5,916 bases of DNA from Desulfobacteraceae bacterium. GTDB taxonomy: Bacteria > Desulfobacterota > Desulfobacteria > Desulfobacterales > UBA11574. Under the pieces are notes generated by a model. That model was not told where the DNA came from, ran no database searches, and saw nothing but the letters and a program-made list of their open reading frames with translations. Shown here in pieces: positions 1-4,642 of the stretch. Both the position numbers and the translations under genes were made by a program. The stretch's first letter is position 1. Each line of letters starts with the position of its first letter. The stretch is taken from the NCBI GenBank assembly GCA_002868985.1, contig PKTV01000215.1, positions 1-5,916 of the forward strand. Direction: 5' to 3'.

Positions 1-186
1 AAACCGATCAGGCTTTTAGGGATTTCTTTGTCTCAACTCAGTTTTTTGGGTTCTGGAACCCAGCTCTCTCTTTTTGATCAGGACCCGTCATCTCAAAAAC
101 GTCAGAGATTGAATACGGTTTTAGATTCGTTATACGAAAAATTCGGTGACAAAAGTGTTGTTCCCGGCACACTTTTAAACGATTAA
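1..186 (+). CDS. dinB: DNA polymerase IV (Y-family), C-terminal fragment
   Basis: Frame 1 is open from the window edge to a TAA at 184-186 and gives 61 residues beginning KPIRLLGISLSQL. This matches the end of the little-finger domain of Y-family polymerases, where R-x-LLGIS-x-SxL is the last strand before a flexible tail. QLSLF at residues 21-25 (bases 61-75) fits the sliding-clamp binding motif known for Pol IV, and the tail ends in KFGDKSVVPGTLLND, also typical of DinB. The enzyme makes error-prone translesion DNA and is recruited by the beta clamp. The catalytic palm lies outside the window, so intactness cannot be judged. The gene converges with a minus-strand gene and overlaps its end by 12 bp (175-186), leaving no room for a terminator. 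Seen: motif and frame. Known: family role. The symbol is fairly secure; a paralogous Y-family polymerase is the alternative. Confidence 0.85.
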   Translation, partial: KPIRLLGISLSQLSFLGSGTQLSLFDQDPSSQKRQRLNTVLDSLYEKFGDKSVVPGTLLND

Positions 187-405
187 ATTTGAACCTTCAT
201 TATTCATTGCTCGTGTTTCTAATAACATTTTTTCAGATTCAAATATGAGTTCCTCAACTTTTTTAAGTAAGATTTCTAATCTAACTTTTTGATTATCTTC
301 GATATCATCCCACTTTTTGAAAATTTGTCCTGCTGCCTTTGATCCAAGATAAACATCCGTTCCGATAGAAATTTCAAGTTCAGAGTTTTCAGTTTTGATT
401 ATCAT
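175..405 (-). CDS. Hypothetical protein, 76 aa
   Basis: I do not recognise this protein. It starts MIIKTENSELEISIG and has a short beta-rich N-terminus (about residues 1-20) followed by a long charged amphipathic helix (about 35-66, containing VRLEILLKKVEELI), so a small strand-plus-helix or coiled-coil fold is likely. An upstream in-frame ATG at 420 would give 81 residues. I prefer the ATG at 405 because GGAG (complement of 415-418) lies 9 nt before it, whereas nothing like a Shine-Dalgarno site precedes 420. A TATAAT (complement of 431-436) would place the transcript start near 424, again favouring 405. It converges with dinB and shares 12 bp with it. Base composition is low in G+C, like its surroundings. 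No function is proposed. Confidence 0.6.
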   Translation of the reverse strand: MIIKTENSELEISIGTDVYLGSKAAGQIFKKWDDIEDNQKVRLEILLKKVEELIFESEKMLLETRAMNNEGSNLIV

Positions 406-430
406 TGTATAAATCTCCATTTAATAAAAA

Positions 431-459
431 ATTATATTTTTAAAGAAATTCTTAGAATC
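431..459 (-). promoter_or_regulatory. Possible promoter of the 76-aa gene
   Basis: On the minus strand a perfect TATAAT is read from 436 to 431, about 26 bp before the preferred start codon. The hexamer 17 bp upstream (459 to 454) reads GATTCT, a poor -35. The spacer includes AAGAATTTCTT, a near-palindrome. In such A+T-rich DNA a chance TATAAT is not rare, so this is a candidate only. Confidence 0.3.
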
Positions 460-569
460 GTGAGATAAGGTGATGGGATTGCAAAAAGCGTGCACAAAAA
501 ATTGAATAATAATTTTATGGGTTAAATAAGATGGTTATGGAAAATAAATAATAAACGGAAGGTGCAAGC

Positions 570-605
570 CATAAATTTTATGTAATCTTAAACATAATTT
601 TATGT
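570..605. promoter_or_regulatory. Tandem A+T-rich dyads, operator-like
   Basis: There are two similar dyads. CATAAA-T-TTTATG (570-582) is perfect. ACATAA-TT-TTATGT (592-605) has perfect 6-bp arms. Their centres are about 22.5 bp apart, roughly two turns of the helix, so dimers bound to both would sit on the same face. They lie between the end of the 149-aa gene (614) and the promoter region of the 76-aa gene, and A+T-rich hairpins like these could also loosely mark a transcript end. The binding protein is unknown. Confidence 0.35.
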
Positions 606-613
606 AAAGTTTT

Positions 614-1063
614 TCATTCTTTGAAACCTGCTGTACCCGAGACTTGTAAAATACATGCCTGCTCAAGGGCCTTAATAAATTCCGGGTTGGTTTCTTTTAT
701 TCTTATAATTCTGTCCCATGAAAGAATGTTTTCTAAGATAGGCTTTTCTATTCCAAGATCAGATTCCCTGCTAACTGCCTCTATAATTAACGATAGGGAG
801 TAGATCGGAATCTTTTTTAATATGTCTTCATCAGAAATATCGGTTTTGTCATTACGTTGAGATCTTAATAATTCTGATACACAGACTGAAAGAATTGGAT
901 CTGCAGTGTCTTCCGGTTTTTTACATTGTTCAAGATCATAGTTGGCTTCTAAAAAGTCTTCTGCCATCTTTTGCAATGTATCTAACCATTTTTTGTTCAG
1001 ATTCTGAGGAAGAACTGCATCAGGTCCATTTTTTAAAACCTCATTATTAAATTTGGCCAGCAT
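614..1063 (-). CDS. Hypothetical alpha-helical protein, 149 aa
   Basis: I do not recognise the family. The chain is acidic and appears all-helical, with segments around residues 22-43 (NKKWLDTLQKMAEDFLEANY), 55-70 and 95-140. There is no signal peptide, no membrane segment and no obvious catalytic motif. Its three cysteines (47, 61 and 136) are dispersed and do not form a metal site. The ATG at 1063 has AAAGGTG about 8 nt upstream, a fair ribosome site. The gene begins only 19 bp after the ihfA stop codon, so it is probably co-transcribed with ihfA and the membrane-protein gene before that. The pattern suggests a soluble cytoplasmic accessory protein, but nothing in the sequence gives its role. 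Confidence 0.7.
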   Translation of the reverse strand: MLAKFNNEVLKNGPDAVLPQNLNKKWLDTLQKMAEDFLEANYDLEQCKKPEDTADPILSVCVSELLRSQRNDKTDISDEDILKKIPIYSLSLIIEAVSRESDLGIEKPILENILSWDRIIRIKETNPEFIKALEQACILQVSGTAGFKE

Positions 1064-1082
1064 ATAAGAAACACCTTTCTTG

Positions 1083-1367
1083 TTAATCGGCGTTAATTTT
1101 ATTCCGCAATTTGCCGGAACATCTAAACGTAACGACTTTCCGGGATCCGAGCATCATGGCATTACCGGTTGCCGGATTCCTTCCTTTACGCTCTCGTTTT
1201 TCACGAACACAAAATTTTCCAAAACTGCTTATGAGGACATCTTCACCGGACGCTAAAGTGCCTTTAATTATTTCAAGAAGGGTCTCTACAATTTCTGAAG
1301 ATGTCGTCTTCGGGAATCCTGTCTGATTTTGAATGGAGTCTATGATTTGAGCTTTTGTGAGTGTCAT
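1083..1367 (-). CDS. ihfA: Integration host factor alpha-type DNA-bending protein
   Basis: This 94-residue HU/IHF family protein is complete and of normal length. The N-terminal helices (LTKAQIIDSI, then roughly 22-40) form the dimer body. SSFGKF at 48-52 and REKRERKGRNPATG at 55-68 form the beta arm, with Pro65 in the position that intercalates into DNA in IHF/HU. KVVTFRCSGKLR follows. The VVTFR-x-x-GKL ending and the LTKA start resemble IHF-alpha more than HU. IHF bends DNA sharply and helps recombination, replication and sigma-54 promoters. The start is the ATG at 1367 because AAGGAG (complement of 1376-1381) lies 8 nt upstream. A longer in-frame reading from 1418 would overlap the upstream gene and add an atypical N-terminus. 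Several IHF/HU paralogues are usual in such genomes, so this may be an accessory copy. Confidence 0.85.
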   Translation of the reverse strand: MTLTKAQIIDSIQNQTGFPKTTSSEIVETLLEIIKGTLASGEDVLISSFGKFCVREKRERKGRNPATGNAMMLGSRKVVTFRCSGKLRNKINAD

Positions 1368-1386
1368 GGCCGGATCTCCTTCGTGT

Positions 1387-1758
1387 CTATAAAACCCAAG
1401 ATAACATTGCAGTTCCAAGTATTAACGACAAGGTGCCAAATAACCTGTAGGTTTGATCTGATAATGAATTAACATACCAATTAATGAGTTCATCATACAG
1501 GTTTTTAGGCATTAAAAAAATTGCACCCCCTTCAATGATAGCCATGAGTCCAATTAATCTTATAAACCAGGAATGATGACTTGCAGTTGCAGAAACCAAA
1601 AGCAGGATCCCCAATATCGCTTCAAAGACCGAAAGAAATCTTCGATCGATTTTGTTGAATAAACGCTTCAGAAAATTTCTGGTTTCATTGGTATAAAGAA
1701 TTGTGCAACACCCGATTGCAATACAAAGAAAACTAATTGCATAAAGAAACACGTTCAT
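1387..1758 (-). CDS. YjeT/DUF2065-like inner-membrane protein, apparent tandem duplication
   Basis: This 123-residue protein has four predicted membrane segments, at about 3-22, 42-58, 65-83 and 104-122. The second half (IIEGGAIFLMPKNLYDELIN, then YRLFGTLSLILG) follows the DUF2065/YjeT pattern known from proteins of about 60 residues: EG near the end of one helix, a Pro after it, a polar loop, then R-x-FG and a second helix. The first half repeats the outline: IGCCTILY, a basic polar loop with LKRLFNKIDRRF, then FEAILGILLLVS. I infer an internal duplication. ATG 1758 is supported by AAGGAG (complement of 1765-1770), 6 nt upstream. The stop is 19 bp before the ihfA start, so the two are likely one transcript. 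The function of DUF2065 proteins is unknown to me. Confidence 0.7.
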   Translation of the reverse strand: MNVFLYAISFLCIAIGCCTILYTNETRNFLKRLFNKIDRRFLSVFEAILGILLLVSATASHHSWFIRLIGLMAIIEGGAIFLMPKNLYDELINWYVNSLSDQTYRLFGTLSLILGTAMLSWVL

Positions 1759-1796
1759 AATTGGCTCCTTGTAGATCCAAAAGTTGTTGTGAAAAG

Positions 1797-1825
1797 GTAT
1801 TGTTAAACTAAGTTGAGCGTTTCAA
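1797..1825 (-). promoter_or_regulatory. Weak candidate promoter for the membrane protein-ihfA operon
   Basis: On the minus strand TTGAAA (1825 to 1820) is followed after 17 bp by CAATAC (1802 to 1797). The -35 is good, the -10 poor. It is placed about 40 bp before the start codon of the membrane-protein gene. Reported because some promoter is expected here once the upstream Nudix-like remnant has ended. Confidence 0.2.
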
Positions 1826-1856
1826 TTTCTGACATAACATTAATTGCTCAATTTAG
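1808..1856. repeat. 11-bp inverted repeat with 27-nt loop
   Basis: CTAAGTTGAGC (1808-1818) is complementary to GCTCAATTTAG (1846-1856). All 11 positions pair in plus-strand RNA if one G-U pair is allowed; minus-strand RNA has one A-C mismatch. The right arm lies inside the end of the 16-codon ORF at 1840-1890, and no T-run follows, so it is not a classical terminator. It could be an operator, an RNA processing site, or a scar of rearrangement. Confidence 0.4.
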
Positions 1857-1890
1857 GCACTATGATTGCGACGCCGATTTGAGGCCTCAT
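1840..1890 (-). pseudogene. 16-codon ORF, possible remnant of a Nudix hydrolase gene
   Basis: An ATG at 1890 follows a near-ideal ribosome site (AGAAGGAGAT, complement of 1896-1905; core AAGGAG 7 nt before the ATG). It starts 25 bp after the stop of the 215-aa gene, exactly like a third gene of that operon. The ORF encodes MRPQIGVAIIVPKLSN and then stops with TAA. R-P-x-(I/V)-G-V-A-x-I-V is the usual first strand of many Nudix hydrolases, where a lysine-rich turn and VLLGKR normally follow. None of the three downstream frames continues in that way, and no Nudix box is present. I infer a truncated gene start; a genuine leader peptide is the alternative. Seen: SD, ORF, resemblance. Inference: pseudogene. 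Confidence 0.4.
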
Positions 1891-1915
1891 GGGGTATCTC
1901 CTTCTACAGGATTTA

Positions 1916-2563
1916 TCAGGAAATATCAAGCTTTTGCTGGTGGAGCTCTTTTTTGGTTTTGAGCTTCAAAAAGATCTGCTCCTGCCTCCATTCCATAAGT
2001 GACATTTTCCGGACATCCTGAGTATTGCCGTCAATTTCTGCAGTCAGGCATCCATCCCAGAAAAAATCGGGTACTCTCCGGAAAAAATTTCCCAGATTTT
2101 TTCCGCTGATCCAGATACCCTGCTTTAGAAACAGGGGGCCCAACTCTAAAGCCACGAGGTTAAAGAGCTTTAGCGTAACGGTTCCGTTTTCAGCAGAATC
2201 GTCGACTGTATTATTCTTATGGGAGATTTGGCTGCGCATGGCTGCGTAAGCACCGCCCCGGCGCAAAACGGCCCCGGCCAGACCCGGCATGGCGGCGGAA
2301 AGTGCCAGTGAGGATCCTTGGCGGACCACAGCAGTGTCCACATTATCAACAACCTTTCCGTCTAAGAATATGGTTTGAATCCTCTGGTCGAGATAGTCGT
2401 CACTCACGTCGATTTGCCGGCACAGCAGATCTCGGATGGAAATTCCTGTCCGGATTTTTAAGGTAAAACCTTGTCCGAGCAGAGAGGAAAAAAGTGACAT
2501 CCTGTCCGGTTTTACGGTCAAATTTATTTTTGTGGTCAAATTGTTTTGAAATTCCGTTTTCAT
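1916..2563 (-). CDS. AOR-linked protein with MoaD/ThiS-like ubiquitin-fold domain, 215 aa
   Basis: Residues about 33-97 follow a ubiquitin-like sulfur-carrier outline: FTLKIRTGISIRDLL (first strand pair and helix start), YLDQRIQTIFLDGKVVDN (strand and the NGK-type turn), VVRQGSSLALSAAMPGLAG (where MoaD/ThiS read GD-x-v-x-l-x-P-x-x-GG). Unlike true carriers the chain does not end there. It runs on through VLRRGG (99-104), a basic stretch and a linker near 115-127 into a second domain of about 85 residues (VTLKLFNLVALELGPLFLKQ, WISGKNLGNFF, and a basic C-terminus). No signal peptide or clear membrane helix is seen. Lying directly after the AOR gene, it is a good candidate for a role in tungstopterin delivery or enzyme assembly, but that is inference. 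The ATG at 2563 has no recognisable Shine-Dalgarno site (CCCC precedes it), and the alternative ATG at 2500 is no better. Confidence 0.75.
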   Translation of the reverse strand: MKTEFQNNLTTKINLTVKPDRMSLFSSLLGQGFTLKIRTGISIRDLLCRQIDVSDDYLDQRIQTIFLDGKVVDNVDTAVVRQGSSLALSAAMPGLAGAVLRRGGAYAAMRSQISHKNNTVDDSAENGTVTLKLFNLVALELGPLFLKQGIWISGKNLGNFFRRVPDFFWDGCLTAEIDGNTQDVRKMSLMEWRQEQIFLKLKTKKELHQQKLDIS

Positions 2564-2597
2564 GGGGTTATTGAGAATGGATGGTGTCTTCGGGTTG

Positions 2598-2632
2598 AAA
2601 AAAATGGGGAGTCCCCAGAGGATCTCCCCATT
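2598..2632 (-). terminator. Intrinsic terminator after the AOR gene
   Basis: On the minus strand AATGGGGAG pairs perfectly with CTCCCCATT (9 bp, 2632-2624 with 2611-2603). An inner 3-bp extension closes a 5-nt loop after a single-base bulge. The stem is followed by TTTTT (2602-2598). It sits 26 bp beyond the AOR stop codon and before the 215-aa gene, so it probably sets the AOR transcript end or lets through only partial readthrough. Confidence 0.8.
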
Positions 2633-2657
2633 GTGTATACGTCATAGATAGTTGGTT

Positions 2658-4394
2658 TTACCAATTATAGACCTGATCAAGATCTTCATCCTTGACCTCA
2701 AAGATGACATTATGGGGCGGGAGCGCTTCTGCCTTGAAAAAATCAGGCAAACGGTCATCTTTGGCCGAAAAGCCGGCTCTAGAATTGAAATCTCTTTCAA
2801 AGGAAAGGATGTTCTTTCCCAATTCGGTCACATCGTCTGCCGTAAGGTCCTGTCCGGTAAATGCACCGATCATGTCCACAAGGGCATTAAATGTTTCCGG
2901 CTGATCCAGGATCGCAAAGGCGATAAAGAGGCACATGCCGGTGGCGTCGATGGCGGCTGTGGCAATTTGAAGGTTTCTGGAAAGTTCCACCTGGCCTTCA
3001 GGTTTTAACGGGTCTACGCTGCCCCCCACATTGAGAATGTTTGCGGTGACTGCGTAACCGGCTGTGTGATCGGCACCCATGGTACTGGTGGCATATGTCA
3101 CGCCCATTCCCTGGACGGATCGGGGATCGTAAGCCGGCAGGGCCTGACCTTTGACCACGGGAACCCTTTCAACACCAAAGACTTTGCCGGTTACAGCAGC
3201 GCCGCTTCCGAGGATGCGGCCCAGCGGAGTTCCTTTGCCGACGTCTTTGAGAAGGTTGATGGCGGCTTGAGCATCACCGAATTTGGCCAGACCTGCTTCC
3301 ATGGCCACACCGATGGTGGCGCCCATTTCAATGGTATCCAGACCGTAGTCATCGTCCATACGGTCGAGTTCGGCGATGGCGTCCATGTCATCGATACCGC
3401 AGTTTCCGCCGTGAGCCCAGACCGTTTCATATTCCGGTCTTTTGGTAATATAATTGCCGTCTTTGTCATTGTAGATGCCCGAGCACCGGATGACACAGCC
3501 TTTGTGGCAGCCGTGGGCAACCATGCCGCCTCGGGCTTTCATAATTTCCGACTGGGTTTCACCGCTGATATTGCCGGCACCGTCAAATCGACCGGTTTTA
3601 AAATTATGGGTGGGCAATGCACCGGCCTCGTTAATGACATTGGTCAGGATGTTTGTTCCAAAGGCAGGAAGCCCCTCTCCTGTTATCGGGTGTTTTTTAA
3701 GCCCCTGGACAAATGCCTTGTTGGCGGCTTTAAATTTTTCCGGGTCTTTGGGTGATCGGGTGGGCATGCCGGTGTCGTCCAGAATGATAACTTTGACGCC
3801 TTTGGCGCCCATAACCGCACCGACACCCCCGCGACCTGCATGCCGGGTCGGTCTTTGCTCCATGTTAGTAAAGGCAATGGAAGCGGCAGCCATTTTCATC
3901 TCGCCGGCCGGTCCAATGGAGATGCAGGCAACCTTATCACCGTATTCTTCTTTAAGTTTGTCAACCAGATCATAGTTACCCATCATTTTAAGGCTGTTTT
4001 CAGGGGTAATTTCTACACCGTCTTTTTTGATGACTACCTTGTAAAGAGTGTCGTCGCCGGGTTTACCTTCGAGCACAATGGCGGCATATCCGAGACGGGC
4101 AAGAACTTGAGCACCCTGGCCGCCGACATTGGCTTCCTTGATACCGCCGGTGAGCGGGCTTTTGCAACCCACCGAAGCCCGTCCGGACTGAGCCGCGTGA
4201 CTTCCGCTCAAAAGTCCGGGGGCGATAACCAGTTTATTGTCTTTTCCCAGAGGATGGCATAACGGCGGTACCTCCTTGCTGATAATTGCCGATGTCATAC
4301 CGCGGCCGCCCAAACCGGCATAGTCGCCCAACGGTCCTTCACTGGCTTTTGGTCCGTTTTTGTCTCCCATGTTGATTCTTAGAATTTTGTCCAT
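2658..4394 (-). CDS. aor: Tungsten-type aldehyde:ferredoxin oxidoreductase, 578 aa
   Basis: This AOR-family enzyme would oxidise an aldehyde to a carboxylic acid, or run in reverse, with electrons to ferredoxin, in the cytoplasm. The N-terminal pterin-binding domain has DYAGLGGRGMTS (24-35), GPLTGG-like KSPLTGG (78-84) and RHAGRGGVGAVMGAKGVK (184-201). The helical domains carry the 4Fe-4S ligands Cys296, Cys300, Cys304 and Cys488, PEYETVWAHGGNCGI (320-334), DYGLDTIEMG (349-358), GADHTAG (440-446) and DATGMC (483-488), all in family order. The first three cysteines are spaced CX3CX3C, against CX2CX3C in the classic archaeal enzyme. The start is ATG 4394: AGGAGG (4400-4405) sits 5 nt upstream, while an in-frame GTG at 4400 overlaps that site. 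It is monocistronic or leads a short operon with the 215-aa gene. The substrate and the choice of tungsten over molybdenum cannot be read from sequence. Confidence 0.95.
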   Translation of the reverse strand: MDKILRINMGDKNGPKASEGPLGDYAGLGGRGMTSAIISKEVPPLCHPLGKDNKLVIAPGLLSGSHAAQSGRASVGCKSPLTGGIKEANVGGQGAQVLARLGYAAIVLEGKPGDDTLYKVVIKKDGVEITPENSLKMMGNYDLVDKLKEEYGDKVACISIGPAGEMKMAAASIAFTNMEQRPTRHAGRGGVGAVMGAKGVKVIILDDTGMPTRSPKDPEKFKAANKAFVQGLKKHPITGEGLPAFGTNILTNVINEAGALPTHNFKTGRFDGAGNISGETQSEIMKARGGMVAHGCHKGCVIRCSGIYNDKDGNYITKRPEYETVWAHGGNCGIDDMDAIAELDRMDDDYGLDTIEMGATIGVAMEAGLAKFGDAQAAINLLKDVGKGTPLGRILGSGAAVTGKVFGVERVPVVKGQALPAYDPRSVQGMGVTYATSTMGADHTAGYAVTANILNVGGSVDPLKPEGQVELSRNLQIATAAIDATGMCLFIAFAILDQPETFNALVDMIGAFTGQDLTADDVTELGKNILSFERDFNSRAGFSAKDDRLPDFFKAEALPPHNVIFEVKDEDLDQVYNW

Positions 4395-4399
4395 GGTCA

Positions 4400-4405
4400 C
4401 CTCCT
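4400..4405 (-). promoter_or_regulatory. Ribosome binding site that fixes the AOR start
   Basis: AGGAGG is read on the minus strand, 5 nt before ATG 4394. The competing GTG at 4400-4398 lies within or against this element, so it cannot use it. Confidence 0.8.
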
Positions 4406-4431
4406 CATGTAAGATTCAGGAATTAAGTCGT

Positions 4432-4498
4432 CATACGATGATTCGAAAAATCTTTTATCAGTGTTCTCGAGAAAGCAAACCCCGTGAACACATACGAT
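4432..4498. repeat. Direct repeat and hairpin in the AOR leader
   Basis: CATACGAT occurs at 4432-4439 and 4491-4498, 59 bp apart. Between them GTGTTC (4461-4466) pairs with GAACAC (4486-4491). Both lie in the predicted 5' leader of the AOR mRNA. I looked for the GC-rich conserved core of the molybdenum/tungsten cofactor riboswitch and did not see it. Confidence 0.3.
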
Positions 4499-4523
4499 TT
4501 TTTAGCGATAACCAATTTTTACA

Positions 4524-4560
4524 CCAGATTCGAGTTTATCGAAGGAATCTGGAATGTCAA
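4524..4560 (-). promoter_or_regulatory. AOR promoter with overlapping operator dyad
   Basis: TTGACA (4560 to 4555) is a perfect -35. After 16 bp, TAAACT (4538 to 4533) matches four of six -10 positions, giving a predicted start near 4526 and a leader of about 130 nt. The spacer and -10 are covered by CCAGATTC-N13-GAATCTGG (4524-4552), a perfect 8-bp dyad that also contains TTCGA-N5-TCGAA. A protein bound here would block RNA polymerase, so aldehyde- or metal-responsive repression is plausible but not shown. Confidence 0.6.
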
Positions 4561-4584
4561 GAAAAACCATATCCCGGATTCTGG
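4561..4584. terminator. Weak bidirectional terminator between the STAS gene and the AOR promoter
   Basis: CCA-TGG (outer) and ATC-GAT (inner, 3-nt loop) form a short interrupted hairpin at 4567-4584. On the minus strand it is followed directly by TTTTT and then by the -35 of the AOR gene; on the plus strand CTTTTT follows. The stem is short, so efficiency is doubtful, but the position after the STAS gene is right. Confidence 0.3.
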
Positions 4585-4642
4585 CTTTTTACAATGATGG
4601 GAATTAGAGAGGATTAAAGGGTGTATCGAGTCTATACGGAAG

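Noticed and set aside
1368..1418. Extended N-terminus of the IHF-alpha protein
   Set aside because: It would overlap the upstream gene, lacks a ribosome site and adds 17 residues foreign to the family.
2652..3008. Plus-strand open frame of 118 codons at the AOR end
   Set aside because: Antisense to the conserved C-terminal AOR domain; no recognisable protein.
3066..3755. Long plus-strand open frame of 229 codons
   Set aside because: It lies wholly opposite the AOR gene, shows no family motif and reflects the codon pattern of the real gene on the other strand.
3475..3975. Plus-strand open frame of 166 codons
   Set aside because: Opposite AOR, proline/serine-rich composition typical of an antisense reading, no ribosome site seen.
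4461..4491. Sigma-54 type promoter (GGGGTTTGC on the minus strand) before AOR
   Set aside because: The required GG at 10 bp before the GC is missing, whereas a better TTGACA promoter lies just upstream.
4395..4526. Molybdenum/tungsten cofactor riboswitch in the AOR leader
   Set aside because: The G+C-rich conserved core expected for that RNA is not visible; only small dyads are present.
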